Counted from the stretch's first letter, positions 1 through 6,905 are shown. The stretch is DNA of 9,579 nucleotides from Nitrospinota bacterium (GCA_030740135.1 JASLXW010000125.1:1-9579); one strand, 5' to 3'. The notes: a model not told the origin generated them from the sequence alone. Translations and numbers: made by a program.

Positions 1-1
1 C

Positions 2-799
2 ATCCTCATCCTGGCCGCGCTCGCGGCGTTCGTCCGCAATTTCCGCCGACTCTTCCGCTTCGAGGTCCGGGGACTGATGGTCTGGTGGATCATCTTGTTG
101 GGACTCCCCTTTCTCGGGATCTTTTTCGTCCAGGAGGTCCACCTCATCGCAACGTGCGGAATCCCCGTCTTTCTCCTCTCCGCCGACTGGATGGTCCGCG
201 GGATGTCTTCCCGGAAGGCATGGCTGCGGGGGGGCGCGGCGGCGGTGACGGCCCTCGTCCTCATCGAGGCGTTTTCGGGCGCCCTCGCGGTCAACCTGAG
301 CCTGAAGACGCCGAACAGCGCCTGGTACACCTCCGCGGAAGGCCAGGGGGCGGTCGGCGGCTCCCACCGGTCTCGCGCGATGAAGTCGGCCGGATACTGG
401 ATCCGCAAGTTCGGCAAACCCGGTGGACGGGTGTACGTCAATCAAAACATCGGCCTGGGCGAGTTCTACTTCGGGAAGGTGTGGTGCGCCTGTGGAGATC
501 CCCGGCGCAAGCGCCTGTTCGCGTATCAGAATATCCGGCCCGACCCACCCGTGGATCACGTCGTCCTGATCGAGAAGGGACCGGTGTCGGAGGCCCTGCA
601 AAAGCTCGTGGACCGCTACCACCTGGCGGGGAGTGTCTATGACGGGGGGAGCCGCCTCGCCCGGATTTATTCCAAAGAGCCGGGACCGGTGCGCGACCTC
701 CGGCACGCGGAGGCCGTCCGCCGGTTCGACGAAGAATTCGCCCGCCTCGACCGGTACGTCACCAGCCCGTATGCGGGGATGACTTTCTGGCTGAAATAG
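2..799 (+). CDS. C-terminal part of a polytopic membrane protein, probable GT-C glycosyltransferase (5' end outside window)
   Basis: The frame is open from the first bases of the window, so the start lies upstream; about 265 residues remain. The visible part opens with about four hydrophobic segments (ILILAALAAFV; VWWIILLGLPFLGIFFV; HLIATCGIPVFLLSADWMV; GAAAVTALVLIEAFSGALAV). A soluble tail of about 160 residues follows, with a mixed alpha/beta look (GYWIRKF..GGRVYVNQN; DHVVLIEKG). Membrane helices followed by a small soluble C-terminal domain is the layout of ArnT/PMT-like (GT39/GT-C) glycosyltransferases, which move sugars from polyprenyl-phosphate donors on the outer face of the inner membrane. 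The catalytic N-terminal loops are missing, so that assignment is inference. The gene ends at TAG and converges on the cyclase-family gene 79 bases away. It could instead be an unrelated membrane protein; coding status is secure, function is not. Confidence 0.6.
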   Translation: MLILAALAAFVRNFRRLFRFEVRGLMVWWIILLGLPFLGIFFVQEVHLIATCGIPVFLLSADWMVRGMSSRKAWLRGGAAAVTALVLIEAFSGALAVNLSLKTPNSAWYTSAEGQGAVGGSHRSRAMKSAGYWIRKFGKPGGRVYVNQNIGLGEFYFGKVWCACGDPRRKRLFAYQNIRPDPPVDHVVLIEKGPVSEALQKLVDRYHLAGSVYDGGSRLARIYSKEPGPVRDLRHAEAVRRFDEEFARLDRYVTSPYAGMTFWLK

Positions 800-878
800 C
801 GGACTTCAAAAGATTCGCGGGGTTTTCCCCCGGCCCCGCTCGGAACATGTTCAGACGAAGGAAGCGGCCGGGGAGCCC

Positions 879-1499
879 TCAGTCGGCCTGCTCGGCGAGG
901 ACCCGCGCCGGCGATCCGTCGGCGCCCTCGAGCAGGAGGGGGAAGGCGTAGAGGCGGACCCGGGGCCGGGTGATGCGGTCCAGGTTGTTCAGGTTCGTGA
1001 CGAGGGGTTTGCCCGCCGAGAGAAACATCTCGTGGACGGCCCAGTTGAAAGGCGTATCCGCCGCCAAATAGGGGATCTCGCGCTCGATGAGGTATCTCCC
1101 CGCCTCTTCCGAAACGGGCGGATAGGTCCGGTAGAAGTCCTCGCGCCCGTGGCGGGAGGCCCATCCCGTGCGGACGATGACCCCCATCCCCTTTTCCACG
1201 CTTTGGGATTCCATCTCCGGCCGGGTGATTTTCTCGCTCTCCCCCTTACCGGTGAAATCCACCACCTGGGCTTCCGACACCCAGAGGTCCAGCGGCATCT
1301 CGTCGATGTTTCGCGCGCCGGCGAAGAAATGGGAGGGGGCGTCGATGTGCGTTCCCGAGTGCGTGCCCACCGTCAGCTTGTGGACAAGGCACCGGTTTTC
1401 CTCGTACGAAGAATGCGGGGAAAGATTCGTCTTCGGATGCCAGGGCCAATAAACGGGAAGATCGTTGTTGAGGGGGTGAGTCAAATCGATCAAGGACAT
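879..1499 (-). CDS. Cyclase-family (kynurenine formamidase/isatin hydrolase-like) metal-dependent hydrolase
   Basis: The protein is 206 aa, the usual size of the cyclase superfamily, whose members hydrolyse amides or lactams such as N-formylkynurenine or isatin in the cytoplasm. The signature HxGTHxDxPxH is complete at residues 47-57 (HSGTHIDAPSH): H47, H51 and D53 match the metal ligands and H57 the catalytic His. H156 (in AVHEMF) matches the conserved second-site His. The position 12 residues later, a Glu ligand in KynB-type enzymes (ENL), is T168 here (VTNLNNLD), so the site may hold one metal. The start at 1499 is chosen because GGAG lies 8 bases upstream and the protein then opens with the typical SLIDLTHPL. 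A longer frame reaches 1610 but would add 37 low-complexity residues overlapping the promoter region. The gene is divergent from a LysR regulator, which probably controls it. The substrate cannot be told from sequence. Confidence 0.88.
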   Translation of the reverse strand: MSLIDLTHPLNNDLPVYWPWHPKTNLSPHSSYEENRCLVHKLTVGTHSGTHIDAPSHFFAGARNIDEMPLDLWVSEAQVVDFTGKGESEKITRPEMESQSVEKGMGVIVRTGWASRHGREDFYRTYPPVSEEAGRYLIEREIPYLAADTPFNWAVHEMFLSAGKPLVTNLNNLDRITRPRVRLYAFPLLLEGADGSPARVLAEQAD

Positions 1500-1507
1500 T
1501 TGAAGTT

Positions 1508-1511
1508 CTCC
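1508..1511 (-). promoter_or_regulatory. Ribosome binding site fixing the cyclase start
   Basis: GGAG on the minus strand, 8 bases before the ATG at 1499. It supports the short form of the hydrolase over the upstream start at 1610. Confidence 0.6.
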
Positions 1512-1615
1512 AATCCCCGGGAAAGGGGCGCCTTTGCGGTCAGGAGCCGGACCTCGAAAAGTTACCATAGGGCCGGGAGGACGTGCCAGATTTCGCATCC
1601 GCAAATTCACCGGGT

Positions 1616-1646
1616 GTTATAATTTCCATTGGAAATTCCCATACAA
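1616..1646. promoter_or_regulatory. Probable LysR operator and overlapping divergent promoters
   Basis: A perfect palindrome AATTTCCA-T-TGGAAATT lies at 1621-1637, in the 171-bp gap between the divergent hydrolase and LysR genes. It contains a T-N11-A core (T1623 to A1635), the usual LysR recognition pattern. A plus-strand TATAAT (1618-1623) overlaps its left edge and could be the LysR -10 box, although no good -35 is visible. On the minus strand, TTGTAT (1646-1641) and TATAAC (1621-1616) are 19 bp apart, with the palindrome in the spacer; this could be the hydrolase promoter. The palindrome is seen directly. Its role is inferred from position and from how LysR regulators usually act. Confidence 0.55.
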
Positions 1647-1670
1647 AAGTTGCGTGCGGAGTGAGCCGGA

Positions 1671-2561
1671 ATGGACATCCACCAGTTGGAGTTGTTTTCC
1701 AAAATCGCCGATTTCAAGAGCTTCTCTCTCGCGGCGGAGTCGCTGTCACTCACCCAACCCACCGCGAGCGGGCACATCAAGAATCTGGAGGAGGAACTGG
1801 GCGTCCGGTTGTTCGACCGCCTCGGCCGGGAAGTGCTCCTGACGGAGGCGGGAAAGATCCTGTACGATTTCGCCCTTCGCATCATCGCCCTCAGACAGGA
1901 GGCCCTGGACGCCATGCGGGAGTTCGCCGGGGCGGACCGGGGAGCGCTCCGCCTCGGGGCGAGCTCGATTCCGGGCGATTACCTGCTCCCCCGCGTCCTG
2001 GGCGAGTTCAAGAAATCACACCCGGAGACGCAAATCGCCCTGAAAATCGAAGACTCCAAAACCATCTCCCAGATGGTGTTGGACGGCGTGGTGGAGCTGG
2101 GGATCGTCGGGGCAAAGCTGAATGAGAGCCGTCTGGTCTACGAAGCCATCACGAAAGACGAGCTGGTTCTCGTGGTCCCTCCCGACCACCCCTGGGCCGG
2201 ACGGCCCTCCGTCCCGGTCCGCGAGCTCAAAGGCCAACCCTTTCTCCATCGCGAAGAAGGGTCGGGGACCCGGAGGACACTGGAGGAGCGACTCTCCCCG
2301 CTCGAGTTGGGACCGGGGATGTTGACCACCGTCGCCGAGCTCGGGAGCAACGAGGGAATCCGGGAGGCCGTAAAGGCGGGAATGGGGGTCAGCATCCTTT
2401 CGCGCCTCGCCGTCCGGAGCGACCTGGAAGCCGGCCTGCTCAAGGAAATCCTTTTGGAAGGCGTCAACCTCGGGCGGGACATTTATACGGTCGGCCATAA
2501 AGCCCGATACACCACGCCCATCTGCAAACGCTTCAAGGAGTTCTTGAAAAAATGGTCCTGA
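1671..2561 (+). CDS. LysR-family transcriptional regulator, resembling the selenium-metabolism-associated subgroup
   Basis: A full-length LysR regulator of 296 aa. Residues 1-60 form the winged helix-turn-helix (LELFSKIADFKSFSLAAESL, then TQPTASGHIKNLEEELGVRLFDR). Residues from about 90 to the end form the periplasmic-binding-like effector domain, with the blocks LRLGASSIPGDYLLPRVL, ELVLVVPPDHPWAG, REEGSGTRRTLEE and AVKAGMGVSILSRLAV. From memory these blocks match the CysL-like subgroup curated as selenium-metabolism-associated LysR regulators (NF040786); no search was run. The ATG has GGAG 9 bases upstream. The gene is divergent from the hydrolase across a palindromic operator, the classic arrangement for a regulator acting on its neighbour and on itself. 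The glycosyltransferase follows after 24 bases on the same strand. The family call is secure; the effector and the selenium link are inference. Confidence 0.9.
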   Translation: MDIHQLELFSKIADFKSFSLAAESLSLTQPTASGHIKNLEEELGVRLFDRLGREVLLTEAGKILYDFALRIIALRQEALDAMREFAGADRGALRLGASSIPGDYLLPRVLGEFKKSHPETQIALKIEDSKTISQMVLDGVVELGIVGAKLNESRLVYEAITKDELVLVVPPDHPWAGRPSVPVRELKGQPFLHREEGSGTRRTLEERLSPLELGPGMLTTVAELGSNEGIREAVKAGMGVSILSRLAVRSDLEAGLLKEILLEGVNLGRDIYTVGHKARYTTPICKRFKEFLKKWS

Positions 2562-2574
2562 CCCGACATGTCCA

Positions 2575-2580
2575 AGGGAG
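2575..2580 (+). promoter_or_regulatory. Ribosome binding site fixing the glycosyltransferase start
   Basis: AGGGAG, 5 bases before the ATG at 2586. The in-frame ATG at 2568 has no comparable site, so 2586 is preferred. Confidence 0.55.
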
Positions 2581-2585
2581 ACAGG

Positions 2586-3296
2586 ATGACCCGACCCTCT
2601 GAGGTTCCGCCTCCGGAAATTTCCGTGATCATCCCGACGCTGAACGAGGAATCGACCATTGAAAAAGCGCTTCGGACCCTCTCCTCGCATCCGGACGCCG
2701 GCCGCTTCGAAGTAATCGTGGCGGACGGGGGAAGCGTGGACGGGACCGCCGAACGGGCGCGTCCCTTTGCCCGCGTCCTCTCCGCGCCGCGCGGCCGGGC
2801 CGTCCAGATGAACGCGGGCGCCCGGGCCGCGCGCGGGAACGTCCTGCTCTTCATACACGCCGACACCCGTCTGCCCCCCGACGCGTTTTCGCTCATCCGC
2901 GAGTCGCTGGCGGACCCGAGTTGTTCCGGCGGCGCGTTTCGCCACGGCCTCGATCGAGGGGGTTTTCTCTATCGGCTGATCTCTTTCATGTCCAACCTGC
3001 GGGTCCGGTGGCTCGGGGTGATCTACGGAGACCAGGCCCCCTTCGTGCGGCGGGAGGTTTTCGAGACATTGGGCGGATTCCGGGAAATGGAGATCCTGGA
3101 GGACGCGGATTTCACTTCGCGGATGCGGAAGTCGGGGCGCGTGAAGATCCTGAAGTCGCCCATCGTCACCTCGGCCCGGCGGTGGGAGCGCCAGGGGCCG
3201 TGGAGAACGATTTTCGTGATGTGGGCCATCGCCCTGGGTTACCTGTGCGGAATCTCTCCGGCGAAGTTGAAGCGGCTTTATCCCGACGTGCGGTGA
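2586..3296 (+). CDS. Family 2 glycosyltransferase of the TIGR04283 type (rSAM/selenodomain-associated, arsenosugar-linked)
   Basis: A 236-aa GT-A fold transferase without membrane anchor, presumably cytosolic or membrane-associated. Motifs in order: ISVIIPTLNEE (12-22), VADGGSVDGT (45-54), the nucleotide-sugar site, APRGRAVQMNAGARAARG (67-84), LLFIHADTRLP (87-97) with the DXD-equivalent HADT, YGDQAPFVRRE (147-157), LEDADF (171-176) and VTSARRWERQG (194-204). The PRGRAVQMNAGA, GDQAxFxRR and TSARRWE blocks are, from memory, diagnostic of TIGR04283. That family was first described beside radical-SAM/selenium-associated genes and is also used as a label for arsenosugar biosynthesis glycosyltransferases. 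It lies 24 bases after the LysR gene, so it is probably in the same operon. Neither the radical SAM partner nor an ArsM-like methyltransferase is in the window. The donor and acceptor are unknown. Confidence 0.88.
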   Translation: MTRPSEVPPPEISVIIPTLNEESTIEKALRTLSSHPDAGRFEVIVADGGSVDGTAERARPFARVLSAPRGRAVQMNAGARAARGNVLLFIHADTRLPPDAFSLIRESLADPSCSGGAFRHGLDRGGFLYRLISFMSNLRVRWLGVIYGDQAPFVRREVFETLGGFREMEILEDADFTSRMRKSGRVKILKSPIVTSARRWERQGPWRTIFVMWAIALGYLCGISPAKLKRLYPDVR

Positions 3297-3343
3297 GGGC
3301 TCGGTTGGGGCGGCGGGTCGGGGGAGCGCGGTTTACGGACGGC

Positions 3344-4182
3344 TCAAGGCGGCGGATTGGACCCCAAAGAGGACCGGATGCGCTGGAGAACGGTGTTGAT
3401 CCGGATCACCCAACCAAGCCGCTGAGAGCGGATGAAAGAACCCTGGGACAACTCCACCAATTCATAACTTCCGTCGCGGATGGCGATAACGGGGGTTCCG
3501 CTGTCTCCCGGGTTCAGGCCGTTGGAAACCATGAATGCGTTCGCGGCGATGGGATCCACTTTCGTGATCACCCGGGGCGCGTTCAGCGAGCTGACGATGC
3601 CCTCTCGCACATTGATCCCGAAATTCATCGGATTGCCGATCAGGTAGATGTAATTCCCCACCTCCAGGTGGTCGCTGTTTCCGATGCGATAGGGAAAGGA
3701 CTTCAAATACAGGTCCGGAGGAAGCCGAAAGAGGGCCACATCGACGTCCTTATCGGACACCAGACGCTCCAACGGGTAGCGCTTGCCCCGGTATTCAAGA
3801 AACGTCCGCTCGGCGATCTTCGTCGCGGCAAGGGTGACCCTGCCCACCGGCGTGGTAACGGTGGATTTTTCGAGCGAAACAACGTGCTCAACCGTCAACA
3901 GGTATTTCCCGAACAAGGCAACGGCCGTGCCTTCCATGCTTTTTTCAATTTCCGGCCGTCCTCATTCAGCCGAAACTCCACCTCCGTGCGAACCCGGTAC
4001 AAGGATTCAATCACCCGGCTCAGGCTCATTTCCCTCGGCCTGACCAGGAAGGTGTTGTTGTCATAGTGGCCGTCGCGCATGTCGGCGATGGATGCCGCGG
4101 GGGTGGACGACTGAGGGGTCGGGAGGCCGGCGCATCCGACCAGAAACCAGGTGATGGCTGTTAAGAGGGCTAATCGTGTCAT
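3344..4182 (-). pseudogene. Lipoprotein trypsin-like (HtrA-type) serine protease, interrupted by one frame break
   Basis: Two overlapping frames make one protein. The first (4182 to 3895) starts with a lipoprotein signal peptide, lipobox LVGC with C17, followed by Ala, suggesting outer-membrane sorting. The second (in frame down to 3344) carries a trypsin-like protease. Its catalytic triad, in repaired numbering, is H100 (LLTVEHVV), D148 (DVDVALFRL) and S228 (NPGDSGTPV). The loop GNPMNFGINVREGIVSS matches the HtrA GNPxG...GIVS block. There is no PDZ domain. Adding one A to the A6 run (T6 at 3940-3945 on the plus strand) joins them as RKLKKSMEGTAVALFG, giving 279 aa. The inner ATG at 3937 has no good ribosome site, while the ATG at 4182 has GGGAGG 8 bases upstream. 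It could be a true pseudogene, a sequencing error or recoded; the triad is intact, so error or recent mutation is likelier than old decay. Confidence 0.75.
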
Positions 4183-4190
4183 GGCCTGGA

Positions 4191-4196
4191 CCTCCC
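4191..4196 (-). promoter_or_regulatory. Strong ribosome binding site of the lipoprotein protease
   Basis: GGGAGG on the minus strand, 8 bases before the ATG at 4182. It supports translation starting at the lipoprotein signal peptide rather than at the inner ATG. Confidence 0.6.
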
Positions 4197-4377
4197 TTAA
4201 GAAAACAGCTTACTCGGTTCTTCTATCTTTTCTTATCGGCAGTACGGTCTCGTGGATGAGTCCAAAATAGAAATAGATCAGCCGGACCCTTTCATGACCG
4301 CCCAGGGATCCGGAGACCCCTCTCTTGCATGGTTTAGACGGAGTAGGAAGAAGAAGGGTTCGCGCTCTAACCGACTT

Positions 4378-4395
4378 GGGGGGGGGAGGGGGGGG
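4378..4395 (+). repeat. Interrupted poly-G tract (G9-A-G8)
   Basis: Nine G, one A and eight G in the 288-bp gap between the PilZ gene and the protease gene. In minus-strand transcripts it would read as a C-rich tract. The rest of this gap (4183-4470) shows no coding sequence and no clear promoter. A GC-only hairpin CCGGCG-GG-CGCCGG lies near 4434-4447, just after the PilZ stop on the minus strand, without a U run. Confidence 0.8.
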
Positions 4396-4470
4396 ATCTC
4401 GAAGCTTTGCCCGGAATTGAGTGGAGGGTCCGTCCGGCGGGCGCCGGGCGGGTGAGGCAAACGCAATCGG

Positions 4471-5292
4471 CTACGGGTTTTTGATCTCGGCCCGCTGCCG
4501 GATCAGGACGTGGGCCACAATCCGGTCCCGGTCGGACTCCGTGACCGCCGTGAAGTGGACGGCCAGAATCCAACAGGGGGTCCCATCGGGGCCCGCGTCT
4601 TTCTGAGCGCGCATGATCTCTCCAAGCGCCGCCACCGGGCCTTGCCGCTGTCCGGGGAAATCGAACTGAATTTCCACATAGGAGTCTTTTCCCGGGGGCC
4701 GGTCCGTCCGGAACCGCAATCCGGAGCCGCTGATGTCGCAAATCACGCCCGCGCCCATCAAGGTCTCATCCTCCACGCGCCGGGTCATGAGCTCGACAAG
4801 CCGGTCGAACTTGTGGTTCATTTCCTGAAGACAGCCGAGCATCAGGGATTCGGATTCGCTCATCTCTTCGGCGGATCGCGTGGATTGGCCGGCCCTCGAA
4901 GCGGAGGAACCCCCCGCAGTCAATTCAAGGTGAATCTTCCGGCTGCTGTGCTCCGAGAAGGAAATGAATCGGAATCGAATGGGAAATTCATCCGCCTTTC
5001 GCAGCATTTCCCTCCTTTGAACGCCGTCTTCGGACTGTTCCAGACGTCGGAGCTTCAGAATCCGCGGGTTGGAATCGAATTCGATCTCACCGCGCTCGGG
5101 CGGCTCTTGATCGCCCTCGGGGCGAAATTCCACCACAACCCCTCCTTGGTCGCCGCCATTCAGCGTCGGCGGCCTCCGCAGAACGATCTCCTCTCCCGAG
5201 ACATTGAGCACCGAAGTCGTGTGGGCCGAGGCTCCCTCTCCATTGGGGATGCTGAGGTCGACCGTTTGGCCCTCGATGAATCTCCGCTCCAT
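4471..5292 (-). CDS. PilZ-domain protein (probable c-di-GMP effector) with an inserted helical segment
   Basis: A 273-aa soluble protein. Residues 5-80 form a small beta-rich N-terminal region (IEGQTVDLSIPNGEG...VVVEFRPEG), like the N-domain of YcgR-type proteins. A PilZ domain follows, with the c-di-GMP binding motif RxxxR at R94-R98 (RREMLR, also R93) and DxSxxG at 186-191 (DISGSG). Between these two motifs, which are normally about 30 residues apart, lies an insertion. It holds a low-complexity linker (about 126-147) and a predicted helix (about 148-172, ESLMLGCLQEMNHKFDRLVELM) with heptad-like hydrophobics, which suggests oligomerisation. Both ligand motifs are intact, so ligand binding is plausible. 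The start has an AAAGGGA ribosome site and a sigma-54-like promoter upstream. No flagellar or pilus partner is nearby; the output is unknown. Confidence 0.85.
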   Translation of the reverse strand: MERRFIEGQTVDLSIPNGEGASAHTTSVLNVSGEEIVLRRPPTLNGGDQGGVVVEFRPEGDQEPPERGEIEFDSNPRILKLRRLEQSEDGVQRREMLRKADEFPIRFRFISFSEHSSRKIHLELTAGGSSASRAGQSTRSAEEMSESESLMLGCLQEMNHKFDRLVELMTRRVEDETLMGAGVICDISGSGLRFRTDRPPGKDSYVEIQFDFPGQRQGPVAALGEIMRAQKDAGPDGTPCWILAVHFTAVTESDRDRIVAHVLIRQRAEIKNP

Positions 5293-5351
5293 CTTTTTCC
5301 CTTTCAGGTCACGAACCGGACAAAACGCATTTCAGCCCTATGGGTATCGAT

Positions 5352-5367
5352 TGCAAAACCAGTACCA
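5352..5367 (-). promoter_or_regulatory. Putative sigma-54 promoter of the PilZ gene
   Basis: On the minus strand, TGGTAC-TGGTT-TTGCA matches the sigma-54 consensus TGGCAC-N5-TTGCA at all but one core position, with the required GG-N10-GC spacing. It lies about 60 bases before the PilZ start codon, leaving a 5' leader of roughly 50 bases. The match is seen directly; its function is inferred. Confidence 0.6.
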
Positions 5368-5465
5368 AATCTCCACCGCGCCGTGTCAATATTCCAGATC
5401 GTGCGTGGGGGACGAATTTGGCTGATTTTATTGGGAATTCGGGGCGAAAAACCAAACGGGTCCGC

Positions 5466-5479
5466 CAGCCAACTGGCTG
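5466..5479. promoter_or_regulatory. Palindrome at enhancer distance from the PilZ promoter
   Basis: CAGCCA-AC-TGGCTG, a 14-bp perfect palindrome centred about 120 bp upstream of the -12 element of the putative sigma-54 promoter. That is the usual distance for a sigma-54 activator site. No activator gene is in the window. The surrounding 263-bp gap (5293-5555) shows no coding sequence. Confidence 0.35.
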
Positions 5480-5555
5480 AAGACCAATCCCTCGTATCTT
5501 TGAATTGAAAAACGAGAACTCGAGGAGGATTTTCGCCGTAAATCTAAGGAATCAT

Positions 5556-6782
5556 TCAGCTATCCAGCCCGGGGCTCAGATTCTCCCCCGCGGAAATCAC
5601 CGACCGGGGGGGACCGCTTTCCTTGGGCAAACGGAGGCTCAAATACGAGGCGATGAGGCCAATCGCCGTTACACCGGCCAGGGTCGCGTGCATGCCGACC
5701 TGGTCCGCGACGGCGCCCACCGCGACCAGCACCAGGCTGCCCGTTCCGTAGGCCCCGCCCATCATCAGACTGGACACCAGACCGGTCTGCTCCGGGTGAA
5801 GCTCCTGGGCCATCACCAGGTTGATGGGACCGGAAAGCATGAGGAGCCCTCCGCCGACCAGCAGCAACGCCAGCGAAAGCATCCCCTGCGCGAGGAGGAA
5901 TCCCCACAAAAAAACAACGCCCAGGAACAAGCTCATACAAATGAGGCGCCGCCGATTTCGCCGGTCGCACAGGCAACCGCCGACAAGCCCGCCGAAGGCG
6001 CCGGCGACGAGATAGACCGTCAGGGCCGTCCCGCCCATGAACCTTGAAACGCCCCGATCCACCATCAGAAGAGGAAGAAATCCCGCGAAGGCGTTGTTCG
6101 TGACCGACCGCAAAACCACAACCGTCCACAGGGTGGACAACGACGGCCAGGTTCGGACAAATGCCGAGAGCGTGGGCGGGTTTTCACGCCGGGCGTTTGG
6201 CTCGTCCTTCGGGTGAGACGCGCACTTGAAAAGAAGGCAGGCGATCAGGACCCCGGGCACGGCGGACAGGTAGGAGGACTTCAGACCGAATCGCTCGACG
6301 ACGGCCAGGATCTCCAAAGGCCCCAAAGCCATCCCCAGGAATCCGGACTGGAGAAAGATCGAAGTGACGAGGCTCCCCCTCCTCCCCCCCGCGCGTCTCG
6401 CCAGGCGCGCCGCCGGAGGGTGAAAAGCCGCCGCGCCGACGGCGCCGATGACGACCCAGGGAACCGCCAACCGGAATGAGGGCGCCGCACCCAGGCTGCC
6501 GAGGAATATCGCGGCCACAAAGACGCCGCCGCTCAGGAACCACCGGCCGCCGCGGCGGTCCGTCAACCAGCCGAAAACGGGTTGGGCGAAATTCGCGACC
6601 GTGAAGAACGCCGTGACCAAGACGCCCGCCTCGGCCAGCGAGAGCCCCCAACGCACCACGAAATACGGAAGAAGCGGGGCGATGAAGCCCCCGTAGGTGT
6701 CATTGATCAGGTGGCCCGCCGCCACAACGGCCGCCTGTCCTTTCTTGATTTCCGCCGAATCCGTCCTCCCGGCGTCGTTCAA
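5556..6782 (-). CDS. MFS transporter, fosmidomycin-resistance (Fsr)-like, intact copy
   Basis: 408 residues, the usual length of a 12-helix major facilitator. An N-terminal AGHLINDTYGGFIAPLLPYF and the first-half motif A loop GWLTDRRGGR (71-80) point to the Fsr-like drug:proton antiporters of the inner membrane. AAFHPPAARLARRAGG and FGMALGP-like blocks (GFLGMALGPLEIL) add to this. A second motif A-like loop, GGCLCDRRNRRR, lies in the C-terminal half, before GPINLVMAQELHPEQTGLVSSLMMG. The start is TTG at 6782, chosen because GGAG lies 8 bases upstream and no better ATG exists; TTG is uncommon, so the start is less sure. It is paralogous along its whole length to the gene just upstream (8098-6906), evidence of a tandem duplication or paired exporters. 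The substrate is not predictable from sequence. Confidence 0.88.
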   Translation of the reverse strand: MNDAGRTDSAEIKKGQAAVVAAGHLINDTYGGFIAPLLPYFVVRWGLSLAEAGVLVTAFFTVANFAQPVFGWLTDRRGGRWFLSGGVFVAAIFLGSLGAAPSFRLAVPWVVIGAVGAAAFHPPAARLARRAGGRRGSLVTSIFLQSGFLGMALGPLEILAVVERFGLKSSYLSAVPGVLIACLLFKCASHPKDEPNARRENPPTLSAFVRTWPSLSTLWTVVVLRSVTNNAFAGFLPLLMVDRGVSRFMGGTALTVYLVAGAFGGLVGGCLCDRRNRRRLICMSLFLGVVFLWGFLLAQGMLSLALLLVGGGLLMLSGPINLVMAQELHPEQTGLVSSLMMGGAYGTGSLVLVAVGAVADQVGMHATLAGVTAIGLIASYLSLRLPKESGPPRSVISAGENLSPGLDS

Positions 6783-6790
6783 AACGGCGT

Positions 6791-6794
6791 CTCC
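6791..6794 (-). promoter_or_regulatory. Ribosome binding site supporting a TTG start
   Basis: GGAG on the minus strand, 8 bases before TTG at 6782. A five-codon frame (M-E-T-P-F-stop) begins at the ATG just before it and its TGA overlaps the TTG region, which might give weak coupling. Confidence 0.4.
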
Positions 6795-6905
6795 ATCAAC
6801 GTTGAGAAACGGCGAAGCTTGACGCGCGACACACCCTCCAGACCCCGGAACCCGGGGACCCGTCTCCTACGCTACACCGCGCCATGCGGAACGGCCTCCG
6901 CCGGA

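Noticed and set aside
85..642. Long open frame overlapping the membrane protein gene
   Set aside because: Arg/Pro/Gly-rich translation typical of an out-of-frame read in GC-rich DNA; the membrane-protein frame is the credible one.
817..839. GCGGGG/CCCCGC inverted repeat between convergent genes as a terminator
   Set aside because: Only 6 bp of stem and no T run on either strand; termination here is plausible but not shown.
843..852. GAACATGTTC as a LexA box
   Set aside because: The spacing is GAAC-N2-GTTC, not the N4 needed for Gram-positive-type LexA sites, and no SOS gene is adjacent.
2016..2945. 309-codon minus-strand frame under the LysR and glycosyltransferase genes
   Set aside because: It lies antisense to two clearly recognised genes and has no family resemblance.
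3940..3946. Programmed -1 frameshifting at the protease A6 run
   Set aside because: The reading phase is G-AAA-AAA rather than A-AAA-AAG, and no stimulating stem-loop was recognised; a lost base explains it more simply.
2921..4066. 381-codon plus-strand frame across the protease region
   Set aside because: Low-complexity Arg-rich product, antisense to the protease with its visible catalytic triad.
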